A stretch of 64,000 bases of DNA from CAVVNC01 sp963750015. Its GTDB lineage: Bacteria; Desulfobacterota; Syntrophorhabdia; Syntrophorhabdales; WCHB1-27. Each line of letters starts with the position of its first letter. Position 1 is the first letter of the stretch. This document shows, in pieces, positions 18,170-27,950 of the stretch. The DNA lies in contig CAVVPU010000016.1 of the NCBI GenBank assembly GCA_963750015.1, positions 62,001 through 126,000 of the forward strand, in the 5' to 3' direction. The position numbers and the translations under genes were made by a program. The notes under the pieces are model-generated. The model saw nothing but the letters and a program-made list of their open reading frames with translations, made no database searches and was not told where the DNA came from.

Positions 18170-18802
18170 TCGGCCCCCCGTGATATGTAGGAGGGATAGG
18201 CCTTCGGAGGGGTGAACCTCGTGTTCGTCTTTCTCGTCATGTGCTTCGTCATGTCGTGAAACTCGTGGATGAGGCCCTTGACCGCGTTGAAGGCCTCGTT
18301 CACGAGCGCGCTGTCCTGCATGGGCGCCTTCGTCCTGAATTCGAGAAAGGAGGCATCGAGGACCTTGATCATCCGCGCGAGGCTCGCCCCCTCCGGCGTG
18401 CTCGGCACAAAGGCGTAGGTGTTCCGCTGGTTCGCGAGGATCTCGTTTTCCTTCACTGAATCGACATCGAGGACGACCGCGAATCTGCTTCTGGGGCTCA
18501 GGTCGTTCGAGAGCTTTTTCGCCTTCTCGATCCAGGCACTGATGCTCGTCCCCGAGTGCGCGACGTCCTCGATGGAGATCGAGTACCCGCCCGCGCGGAT
18601 GCGCATGGTGTTCATCGACTTGTCGAGGGGCACGAGCATCTGTGCGAGCAGATGGGTATCGAGGACCCGGGCCGCGATGACGATGCAATCGGGGTTCTCG
18701 AGGCGCTTTCGCTTATTTTCGAGGTACGCGTCGAGCTTCCGCTGTCGGAGCAGTTCTTCTTCCCGGGTCTGGCCGGATGCGCCTTCCTGCGAGATTGTCC
18801 AT
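18166..18802 (-). CDS. Unknown protein of the transfer operon, frameshifted at its start codon
   Basis: The main frame gives a soluble, charged protein of about 210 residues. A coiled-coil-like start (REEELLRQRKLDAYLENK) is followed by mixed alpha/beta sequence (SRFAVVLDVDSVKENEILAN). I do not recognise a family. A strong ribosome site (AAGGAGGA) and ATG at 18802 are in the next frame, which closes after 29 codons. Removing one G right after the ATG joins ATG to the long frame (MTISQEGASGQTREEE). It lies between the NusA-like gene and the OmpA-like gene, and its stop overlaps the TTG start of the latter. A short internal start at 18639 is the alternative. Confidence 0.6.
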
Positions 18803-18811
18803 ATTTCCTCC

Positions 18812-19454
18812 TTACGGTTCGCCCTTGATCACGATCGTGATATCGAGCAGTTTCGCCGCCGTGGCGACGTTTGCGCATCGTGTCCCGAGAAACTTCTTGA
18901 TATGCGCGGGGTCCACCGTGACACGCGCCGTTCGGGAACTCTCTGCGTATATTACTTTGCGGATCTTGTCCTTCGGCGCGGGGACGAGTGCCTCTTTGAT
19001 GTACTCGTGGATGTCCGGCACGTAGCGGACTATCGTGATCGTCTCGTTGACATAGGCGTCAGCCCCCTCGAGATAGGGCAGGCACTGCGGAATGAACTGC
19101 TCGTCAGCCATGCCGAGGTTCTCGATGGCGATCTTCACGAACCCCGCCTCCCTGACGCGGGCCACCCGCTTGATCATGATCTTGCCCGCGTTGACGAGAG
19201 GCTCGAAGACGACTTCCGCGACGCGACGGTAGTAGTGCGACGATGTCTGGGAAAGGATGATGCGCCGTCCGTCGAATACCGCGACGGCACGCGATGATGT
19301 CGGCGCCGACGCAGTAGGGCTCTTTCGCATACTCATGGGGGAGGAAGGCATAGATCTCGCTTCCGGTGAGAAAGACCAGGTAGGACCGGTAGTCGGGGCG
19401 GGTCTGGGCGACCACGCCCGAGACGATGTGGCCGACCTTGAGTAGCGATACCAT
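18812..19454 (-). CDS. NusA-like protein (S1 plus KH domains), first gene of the transfer operon, frameshifted
   Basis: A protein of about 214 residues resembling the RNA-binding half of NusA. The N-terminal part is S1-like (LLKVGHIVSGVVAQ, IYAFLPHEYAKEPYCVGADI). A NusA-type join follows (VFDGRRIILSQTSSHYYRRV), then AGKIMIKRVARVREAGFVKIAI and a second KH-like unit (EALVPAPKDKIRKVI ... KKFLGTRCANVATAAKLL). One extra base near 19288-19293 splits the gene; both halves align naturally across it. The N-terminal RNA-polymerase-binding domain of NusA is absent. As leader gene of a 14 kb operon with an internal terminator, it may act in antitermination; that role is inferred. Start: ATG 19454, GTG 19460 possible. 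Confidence 0.7.
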
Positions 19455-19496
19455 CCTCACTCCGCTAAAAAGAAGAAACTCGTCCTGCTCCTCGTG

Positions 19497-19504
19497 TATT
19501 ACTT
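19497..19504 (-). promoter_or_regulatory. AAGTAATA promoter-like motif ahead of the transfer operon
   Basis: The motif AAGTAATA reads leftward 42 bases before the NusA-like start, in the space shared with the divergent coupling-protein gene. It matches the motif found at other operon heads in the window. No -35 hexamer is evident. A promoter role is inferred from its repeated position and orientation. Confidence 0.55.
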
Positions 19505-19569
19505 GGAGCGCGTCTGAGGGTCGCCGATACGGTACCCTTTATAGGGGACTCGTCATCCTTTTGAGCGGG

Positions 19570-19578
19570 AAGTAATAT
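19570..19578 (+). promoter_or_regulatory. AAGTAATAT promoter-like motif ahead of the coupling-protein gene
   Basis: AAGTAATAT lies 21 bases before the GTG start at 19600, followed by AAGGAAGG as ribosome site. With the leftward copy at 19497-19504 it forms a divergent pair about 66 bases apart. This is the clearest case that the motif is directional. Confidence 0.6.
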
Positions 19579-19599
19579 CCCGAAAAAGGAAGGTAGACA

Positions 19600-21019
19600 G
19601 TGAGTCTCGATAGATTGATCGCGATCAACGAGAAAGGAAAACGGCAGCACCGGGCGCCCGTGAAATTCGGGCAGACGGTCATCGGCAGGGGCGTCGATCT
19701 GGCCGACCGGTCGAAGGACGTGACCATCACGATTCCCGACAGGGAGAGAAGCGGCCACCTGGGACTCTTCGGGACCACCCGCATCGGGAAGACGAGGCTC
19801 ATCGAGAACATCGTCGAGCAGGACATCAGAAAAGGGTACAACGTGGTCGTCGTCGACCCGAAGGGGGACATCGACCTTTTCTCGAAGCTCATCCAGGTGT
19901 CCGCGGAAGTAGGGAGGCTCGATGAGGTGATGATGCTCACGCCGATCTATCCGGATTATTCGATCAAGCTCGATCCCCTCGCCCATTATTATCTCGAGGA
20001 CGAGCTCGTCGACCACGTGATCTCAGGCATCAAGTCGAAGGAGGACTACTACATCGCCATCGCCTCGGAAGTGACCCAGGCGGTCGTCGCGGGCCTTGCC
20101 CTCCAGGCGAAGTACCATAACAGGGACCTCGACCTCAACTTCGCGAAGATCAAGGAGCACTCGACGTACTCCGACCTCACGGACTTCAAGGCCCAGCTCA
20201 TGCTTCTCAAAGACAGCATGCCGGAAGTGAGCGAGATCATCAGCGAACATCGACCAGATCCTGAAGAGCACTCCCGATTTCTTCTCCAAGGTCGCAAGCT
20301 CCCTGCGCACCATGCTCTCGGCTCTTTCCTCGGGGAACACGGGGAAGATCATCGGGCGGGCCCGGAAGAACGAGTTCGTCGACCGCTTCGAACAGGGCCA
20401 GGGGGTGATCCTCTTCTGCAACACCGGATCGCTACTCGCACGGAGAACCGCCCATATCATCGGCAAGGTGATCATCTCCATGATCCAGAGCATGGTGGGG
20501 CGCTTCTTCGTCGCGGGCAAGACCCTCGATCCCCCTCTCTGCATCCATATCGACGAGGCGCACAACGTCTCCTACGACGGCATCCAGGAGCTGTTCTCCA
20601 AAGGAGGCGGGGCCAACGCATGGGTCCACTATTATACCCAGTCGATTGCGCTCCTCGAAAAGGAAATAGGCAGTCCTGAGGCGGCCCACGCGGTCATCGA
20701 CTGCATGAACCATCTCATCTTCATGAAGCTCAACCATCCCGACACGGCCATGCACGTCGAGGACAGCTCGCCGGACAAGACGAAGTTCCAGTACATCATC
20801 ACCCCCGATGACACGGTGGGCCGTGTGACGCTCCGGGAAGTGGACGAGAAGCTCATCACTGCCGCCCGGGTCCTCGACCTTCCCCCGCGGTTCTTCTATA
20901 TGCGGTCACAGAGTCACTGGTACAAAGGACGGACCAACGACACATCTGCCGCCTACGTCAAGGTGAGCTTCCCGGAGGTGACGGGACGCGACGTCATCCA
21001 ATCCTTGGAAACCATCTGA
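19600..21019 (+). CDS. Type IV coupling protein-like ATPase (TraD/VirD4/TraG family), frameshifted
   Basis: A protein of about 472 residues that would bring DNA to the secretion channel. Walker A GTTRIGKT is at residues 58-65, followed by YNVVVVDPKGDIDLF. A Walker B in the second frame (PLCIHIDEAHNVSYDGI) and a motif near ANAWVHYYTQS are typical of the family. The frame changes near 20243-20248 by one extra base, after which IDQILKSTPDFFSKVASSL continues. N-terminal membrane helices, present in most coupling proteins, are missing, so it may be a soluble variant. The start is GTG with AAGGAAGG. It is divergent from the transfer operon. Confidence 0.72.
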
Positions 21020-21459
21020 TATTTCGTTGTTCCTACAGGAAAATTGCGTAGAATGCGATGGGAAACACTTTTTTGTGGGGGGATGGGGATTGATACGGCC
21101 AGGGACACAAAAATAGGCTTTTTCGGGCCGGTCTTTACCCGGGCGAAAATGATTGCATGCAATTGTGTGCAGGGGATCCGAAAAAGGAGCATTTCGGCAT
21201 CGTCAAGTGACCCTGATCACCCATTTCATCGATCCGGTGGTGGATGTGACGACGTCACGGTCAACGAGGCGATTCACACTTCCACCTGCAAGGTGAGAGG
21301 CGGCATGGGTGCCAGAAAATGAGGAATGCCATCCGAAAGAAAGGCTGGAGACAGAACGTCACGAATGAAAAAAATGCTCCTCCCTCCCGCCCGGATGACC
21401 GTCCTCGGTCAGAAGCTGATTCGCCCTTGACTGTCTTGAGCGACCGGGTTGAGCCAATC
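21020..21459. other. Intergenic stretch with palindromes, no gene seen
   Basis: Between the coupling-protein gene and the RecD-like gene, which converge, I find no protein-like frame. It holds a perfect palindrome ATTGCATGCAAT at 21152-21163 and an inverted repeat GTGAC-GAC-GTCAC near 21246-21258. Its place beside a coupling-protein gene would suit a transfer origin, but no nic-site consensus is recognisable and no relaxase is nearby. Confidence 0.35.
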
Positions 21460-24400
21460 TCACTGTCGGAAGCGTTCCTCAATGACGGCCTGGATTCTCT
21501 TTGCATTGAAGCCGCCGAGCTCGTCGGTCTCAACCAAACGATCCGCAAGCCCATTTCGGATGTACCATTCGCGACGCCGCTCGACGGTCGCTTCATACGC
21601 CGGGTCGCCTATTTTCCCCCAGTGCTCCCAGTACAGTTCCGTTGGTCCTTCCGGTGTCTCAATGGGGATCGTGAAATCCGGTCGACGGATCGTGCCATCA
21701 TCGGCGATCAGAAGTCTCTCGTAGTAGTACGGCACCTTGGCCTTCTCGAGCAGTGTGGCGATCAGCGCCTCGGATTTCGATGCGACGAGTTCGTCTCGCA
21801 GTGTCCGGATAATCCTTTTTCCGGGGCGCCAGTCATCAATGTTAGCTATTGCGCGTTGTGCGGTATATAGGCATGTGTGGCGCCGAAGGAAACAAGATGC
21901 GCCTCGCCACAACCCGATCCGGACCGCATCCAGATCACCGGGCTGCCCCTGTATAAGCAGGTACATTCGCCGCGTGAAGCGCGTCAGTGCGGTATAGAGC
22001 AGTTCCCGTGTTACCAATCGGACACGCTCTTCTTTCGGCACGACCACAATCACGCCGCCGAAATCCGAACCCTGGGCTTTGTGGACGGACATCGCATACC
22101 CGAGGTCCAACGCTTCGCCGGCCCATTTGCCATCGACTGAGATAGTCACCTGCGGATCGGTCTCAAAGCGCGCCCAGCCGAACTTCTCCTTGCCTTTTTT
22201 TCCGACCTTCATCATGCGGCCTAATTCCCCGTTGGCCAGGTAGATGTCGACGTTCTTCCCGCCGTCCCACGCAATTCTTGTCTTGGCCTTGATTCGTTTG
22301 TTTTTCACCTGCAGGACCTTATCCGCTCCGATGAACTGCCGCCCTCCAGGCCGGCCGAGCTTCGCGGTGTACCAGTTGCTGAACAGCTTCCCTCGTAGCA
22401 GACTCCTGCAAAAGGCAGTTCAGAGAGTCGGAGCCAAAATAGCCACCCCGATAGGGAGACAGCACCTCAAATGCGTCGAGCCGCCAATCTGCGACTTCGC
22501 CTCCAAGGCCATGCAGGGCGTCGTAGGCCTCCCATGGCCGCTCGGGGTCGAAACGTTGCTCGGTCCCGGTCAACTTAAGCAACTCATCCAGAGCATCCTC
22601 CATGAGTTGGGTCACGCACTCGGGCAGATCCGTTTCGTCTTTGAAGAACCTCACCTCCAGATCGAGTCCGACGCGTCCGCCGGCCGCCATTTCTTGGAAG
22701 AGTTCGTCCGCCGTTGCACGATCTCCCTTCGCAGTGAACTGCTCGGCCAGCCTTAACGCGGAACTGTTTTCCTGGATCTGTCGGCAATTCACTGTCAATG
22801 CGCATGGCCGGTAAGCAGACTGTGTCCGAAGCGGCAAGGTAATCCACGATATTCTTGAAAGGCGCGCCCGAGCCGATCGGAGGCAACTGCTGCGGATCTC
22901 CAGCTAGAATGAGGCGCTTGAGCTTTTGGCTAGCCCAGTCTATCGACCGGATAATGGCGGATAGTATCGGTGTCTCCAGCATCGAGCATTCGTCGACTAT
23001 CACCGTACTCACGTCAGATTCGACCGGTTCGCCCTCTCGAAAGACCCGGAACGTGTCGCCATCCATCCATAAATGGCGAACTAGATAGCCGGCAATCGTC
23101 AACGGCTCCATGTCAACGCCTGCGAGGTCGTTGATCTTCCGCCTCATCCGCACGACCGCCTTGCCAGTGGGGGCCAGGAGAAGGAAATTCTCAGTGGGGT
23201 TGGTTTCGCGCAGTCCCTTGATTAAAGCCGCTATCACCGTTGTCTTCCCGGTCCCTGCGCTCCCCGTGAGTACCGAGAACGATTGTGTGCTCAGCCGTTC
23301 CAGGACCTCCCGCTGAGTCCCGACCGCTTCACGCAAAATCTCAGGTGGCAGACCCGTCCCCATCGGCAGGTGCTCTGCCCAATCCTTCACAGCCACAACA
23401 TTTGGTTTCCGGCCTTGCAATTTCTTGATCCGTAGCCGGATTATATCTTCATCGTCTGCCGTTACTTTCAGCATCCAGCCCTTGAAGTCACCCCCGTCCA
23501 CAAGGGCAAGAGTCTCCTCGTAGAACGGCAGATCGCGCCCCAGAATCGCTGCACCCATGGACTCCGGCATTCCAGGCAGCCGTTTCCGTGAAATCGCCGA
23601 TAGCAGGTCATCCTGCGGCAGGAAGGAATGACCGTCTGCCAGTGCAGTGCGAAGAATAGACATCGCAACCGCCCGAATGCGACGTTTGTCATCCATGTCG
23701 AATTGGTCGAGACCGGGGACTTTCAGTCCGCCTGTCGCGCTGGACAGATATACGCCCTGGTCAATCCGATGGAATGGGATTCGCTCGTCGCGATCCCCAG
23801 GATCATATTCCTCGACGATCAGGAACGGATTATCCGCAATTGCCTGCGCCGTGGATACGATACCGGAGGCCAGCCGGTCCTCATCGCCTGCAAGCCCATT
23901 CCCGGCAATCAGGCGAACCTGGTCGGGCGCAAGCTCAAACAGGCAAAGTCGATCAAGAAGCAAGTCGCGCACCGCCTCAGGAAGCACACGCAACATATTC
24001 CTGACGGTTTCGTAGCTCTTCCTAGCCTGCGGCGTCTCGGCCTTCGTCGAGTCCGCTATGCGCTCCAGGACATGAGACCGGACGTCTTTCACGCCTTTCG
24101 CGATGATATGCTGGTCCACGTACAGAATCGCGTTCTTGAAGCTCAGTGCTTCCAGAACGGCACCCATGCCTGGAAATGTGCCACGGTCCCTAAGCACACG
24201 ATCGAGGGCTGTGTTGATCCATCCCATCTGGCGCTCCCAGTCCCAGGCTACCACCCCTGCGTTTATCCCACATTCCAACGCCGCCAGTAGCTCGCGCAGA
24301 AGCATCGCCGCCTCATCGTCGGTAAAAGCCCGGCAAACGTACTTGAAGTGCTGCGACATCTCATCAGGAATCTCGGCCAGCACGTCCGTGACATCGAGCC

Positions 24401-25109
24401 CTGCTTTCAGGTAGAGATCATACGGAATACGTGCGCCGCGGCCGTCGCCGTAACCGTTCATGATGAACCGATTCCAGACCATCCGTCCATAAATCCGTTC
24501 CACGTCGGGATCCATTTCCTGCCAGGCAAGCTGTTCCGATATTTCGTCAATGTCAGCTGCGCCAACCAGGACGTACTTCCGACGCTCCGAATTGAGGGGA
24601 TTATCGTAATTCAGGTAATAGAAGGCGATCGATTTGCCGGACTTCGGTCTCTCGAAGATCTCCTTTATGTTGTCGACGGCCTCCTCGGGGTCGTACCGCT
24701 CGAGGAACTCGTCCGGCGTGTCGTCCGGTGCATCCTCGGCCCGACGGAATACTTGGTCATAAGGCCACGTACCCGAGCAGCAGCAGGGGATTTTCTCGGG
24801 GATCGGTGTGATGCGCACTTTCTTCGTATTCAGGAATTCCTTCGGTTCTTGCAAGAAGTCGAGCGGCTTCCTTCCGCCGAAAGTCTGAATCGTACGCAGG
24901 CAGGGCGGGCGATACCTATCCTCCTCGAGCGACTCCACCGCCCGGCAAGCGATCGCAGCTTCCTCGGCATCGACCTTCTTTTCGCGGATGCCGTGCGCCT
25001 TGAGGCCATACTCTCCGGAACAGTACACATTGGCAACCGGGTTGTCACAAACGTGCCCGTCCCAGCCACGGTCGTGCCACGGTAACCTTATAGAGAGATG
25101 CGTTCCCAT
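21460..25109 (-). CDS. Very large RecD-like helicase with novel N-terminus and nuclease-like C-terminus, frameshifted twice
   Basis: A protein of about 1215 residues. Residues 1 to about 500 have no recognised domain but open with HLSIRLPWHDRGWDG and contain a cysteine cluster (PCCCSG). A RecD/SF1B helicase follows with Walker A GSAGTGKTT, Walker B VIVDECSM, AGDPQQLPPIG and, in the third frame, GYAMSVHKAQGSDF and YTALTRFTRRMYLL. The C-terminus has RRPDFTIPIETPEGP and LYWEHWGKIGDPAYE, resembling a PD-(D/E)XK nuclease. Extra bases near 22800 and 22403 split the frame, but all pieces fit together. It lies at the end of a Gabija-like cluster and is probably a defence or repair enzyme. Confidence 0.65.
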
Positions 25110-25192
25110 AGCCTGCTCCTTCTGCTCATCAGTATCTGACCACAGTGTTCACGGATACACACGTGGTTATCGATCTGCCCATATCCATCTCT

Positions 25193-26008
25193 CTATGCTT
25201 CAAAGTTAGCCACTCTTTTTTGAAGTTCCGTTATTTCAGCATCTCTGTCCATTTTTGCTAACGCACATAAACCGGCCAACGCCTGCAACAAAATGCTCAT
25301 TGCCACGCAAAGATTCTTGTTGATTGAATCTATCTTGGGACCGAGCCTAATCGACTTGATCCGTTCTCCTTCTGCTATGTTCAAAAAGGCCTCTATAGAA
25401 AAAGGCGACGTATGCACGTCGTCAGAAAGAATCCTGTATCCGGACTGATACATGGCATTAAGTCCAGCCCTTCTATCCAACTGTTCAGAACTGAACATGC
25501 TATCTTCTGCGGCTTTCTGCTTATCCTTCCTTTGACCGTGCTCAATGCCGAGTTCTCTTTCCAGCTCATTCTTCCTATCCCTAAGTTTCCTGATCGCCTC
25601 CTTACTAAACTTCAAATCCTTCGCATTACTTATGGCAGCGTTAACTCGTTTTAATTGAAGTACCCTTTCATGCTCCACATACTTTTCCGCGAACTCCCTA
25701 TCTTCAATAATCGATCCAAAAACAAAAATGGCGTCAAACAAAGCCCTGAGGATAATCTTAGAATCAGATTCTAAGCCATATTGGGATAGAATAACCGCCG
25801 CTTGAAAGCTATGGAACATCTTGGCAAATAGAGTACCTATTAAGCATTCGTGCAGATCATCAGAGTCGAGTCTGACATCCGTTATTGTCTTCTGGGTGTA
25901 TTCATTCACCTCATCGACTAACTGAAAAAGTCCAGGATGCAGTTTTCGAATGTTTTGAATGTTATCTGTGGCCTGCTGGCCCAAGAAACCATGTTTTTGA
26001 AAGGGCAT
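25193..26008 (-). CDS. DUF5677-like helical protein
   Basis: A 271-residue, largely alpha-helical protein. A segment near residues 65-115 (FHSFQAAVILSQYGLESDSKIILRALFDAIFVF) followed by EFAEKYVEHERV matches the pattern of the DUF5677 family, whose members are small helical proteins of unknown function common near defence genes. A coiled-coil (residues about 130-165) follows. It is much AT-richer than its neighbours, suggesting separate acquisition. It lies between the helicase of the Gabija-like pair and the RecD-like gene, all on the same strand. Confidence 0.6.
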   Translation of the reverse strand: MPFQKHGFLGQQATDNIQNIRKLHPGLFQLVDEVNEYTQKTITDVRLDSDDLHECLIGTLFAKMFHSFQAAVILSQYGLESDSKIILRALFDAIFVFGSIIEDREFAEKYVEHERVLQLKRVNAAISNAKDLKFSKEAIRKLRDRKNELERELGIEHGQRKDKQKAAEDSMFSSEQLDRRAGLNAMYQSGYRILSDDVHTSPFSIEAFLNIAEGERIKSIRLGPKIDSINKNLCVAMSILLQALAGLCALAKMDRDAEITELQKRVANFEA

Positions 26009-26204
26009 TTTAGTTACCTTTGGCGGAATATGGATTCAATCGTTGTTCTTGACTTAAGATCATCCTCGCGCCTTCCATGGCCCAGTTCGACAACGCAGTG
26101 CGAAAGCGGATAATGTCGAATTGAGCGAGAACTCTATTCCCAGGCCAGGTGTGCGATCCGCCCCAATAAGTAAGTCATGTAGTCAGCATCAACCTCGGCA
26201 TTTG

Positions 26205-27950
26205 CTACAACGCCAACGCCTCAACGGCTTCTTCGCTGAACCACAAATGCACGGTCTGCATGGCTCTATCCGACAGCTTCTGGGTGAACAGGACTGCCAA
26301 ACGTCTTTTTGGCCTCGAGCAGGAAACATAAAAGAGGTTGCGGTTCCGTTCGAACGCCTCCTGCTTATTAGGCGGAATCCTTCCGACATCTCGTGCAAGC
26401 TCAAGCATTTCGTTGAAATTGTAACGATTCCAACCTCGCCCCACAACTACGATTACGTTCTCGAACTCTGCCCCCTTTACACCGTGCTTCGTCTCGAATG
26501 GCGAATGTCCGTCGTGATAACGGGTCAAGGCGATGATTTCCCTGTATGGCACCGCATGAAGTGCCTCTATCTCGCTCAACGCGGACGGCATTTCGTCGCC
26601 ACTAGTCCTATCGAAGTGCTCCAGTTCCCGTTCGAGTTGCTCCACAGAATCAGGAAGCCTCGGTCGATGTGTCTTGCGCAAATGCGCTATTACGTCCCCG
26701 ACCGTGCCGTTGGTTCTGAGATCGATCAGCCTGCCCATCGCAGCCGACCATTTCGTTTTGTCGTTTTGGTTTCGTATCCCCGGTACCTTGCCACCCAACA
26801 CCACGAACATCTCACCATACTGTCTCCTAACAAAGGCGTCGCTTGCCGGTTCGATATTATCGACGAAAAAGGCGATGTGCCCGTGCTCCTTCTTGGTAAA
26901 CGCTTCGTTAAAACGGAAGATGCCGGGTAGGCTGCTGTAGCCTTGTTCGCTTGCCAAAACGCGGTGTGTCAGCATAAGAATTTTGGTCTTCTCCGATGAA
27001 AGATCCCAACCTTCTCGCGTGAGACAATCCATGGCTAACAAAAGGGCTGCATGGGAAACCTCGCCTGGTAGGTCACCCCCCCAATGTTGACCGGTCTGGC
27101 GGTCTCCCAGCCAATTGTTAGTGTGAAAAACGCGGACGCTTCCAGGCTCATCGGGATTTACGACGAATTGCGGCAATTCGGGCCGCATGCGATTCAGGCA
27201 GTCCACGATGGCTGAAACCGACCGAAAATTGGCTTCTTTGCCAATTACTGTTACGGCGGGATGATTGATTTTTCCGCACCCGTCGCCATAGATCTTCTGC
27301 CAGTGGTCTCCGAAGAAGCCGAATTGGGGAGATCCGGATTGCCCGAGGAAGTGAGCCTTGATTGAATTGATCCAGTCAATATTGGCGTCCTGATACTCGT
27401 CGATCAGTATCACTGGATATTTGTCAGCAATGATCCGCCTGAACTTCACGTTCTCCATGAGTCCGATCGTTAGCAGCAACACGTCATCATGATGAATCGA
27501 TACCCGGTCGTCCTTGATACCTCGATAACCGAGTGTATACTCAACAACCCGCTCGCCCAGTCCCTCGGCCTCCTCGATCCGCTCCGGCCAATGGTCCATG
27601 TCCGGGAGTCTATCCCTAAGCCGCTTCTGAAACCCGCTAATCAATGACCAACAGAAAGCGTGGATCGTGTCGCAATGTATCAAAGGGCTTCTGTCGGTTC
27701 GGGACTCGATTTCGTCCTTGGCGACATTGGTAAAGGTGATGCACGCGATCTTCTGGTGATGTTTCGCGAGCTTAACTTGGTCGCGTTTTACTAGAAACTG
27801 CAGCGCTTTTACCAGGGAATAGGTTTTACCCGCGCCCGCACCTGCTTCCAGAAGGAAACTCTCACCCCGTTCAAGGCTGGCGAACACTGCCGCAAGCGCC
27901 CGTTTACTGGCGTCCTCGGCGGGGTTCATTGGTGCCGCCACGTCAGGCAT
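26205..27950 (-). CDS. UvrD-like helicase, GajB-type partner of an OLD nuclease
   Basis: A 581-residue superfamily I helicase. The Walker A GAGAGKT is at residues 37-43, followed by ACITFTNVAKDEIESR (motif Ia), VILIDEYQDANIDW (motif II), FGFFGDHWQKIYGD (motif III), a late helicase motif near FETKHGVKGAEFENV (motif V) and YVSCSRPKRRLAVLF (motif VI). It overlaps the upstream OLD-family gene by eight bases. The order, OLD nuclease then UvrD-like helicase, is that of Gabija anti-phage systems (GajA-GajB). At 581 residues it is somewhat longer than the usual GajB. Confidence 0.8.
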   Translation of the reverse strand: MPDVAAPMNPAEDASKRALAAVFASLERGESFLLEAGAGAGKTYSLVKALQFLVKRDQVKLAKHHQKIACITFTNVAKDEIESRTDRSPLIHCDTIHAFCWSLISGFQKRLRDRLPDMDHWPERIEEAEGLGERVVEYTLGYRGIKDDRVSIHHDDVLLLTIGLMENVKFRRIIADKYPVILIDEYQDANIDWINSIKAHFLGQSGSPQFGFFGDHWQKIYGDGCGKINHPAVTVIGKEANFRSVSAIVDCLNRMRPELPQFVVNPDEPGSVRVFHTNNWLGDRQTGQHWGGDLPGEVSHAALLLAMDCLTREGWDLSSEKTKILMLTHRVLASEQGYSSLPGIFRFNEAFTKKEHGHIAFFVDNIEPASDAFVRRQYGEMFVVLGGKVPGIRNQNDKTKWSAAMGRLIDLRTNGTVGDVIAHLRKTHRPRLPDSVEQLERELEHFDRTSGDEMPSALSEIEALHAVPYREIIALTRYHDGHSPFETKHGVKGAEFENVIVVVGRGWNRYNFNEMLELARDVGRIPPNKQEAFERNRNLFYVSCSRPKRRLAVLFTQKLSDRAMQTVHLWFSEEAVEALAL

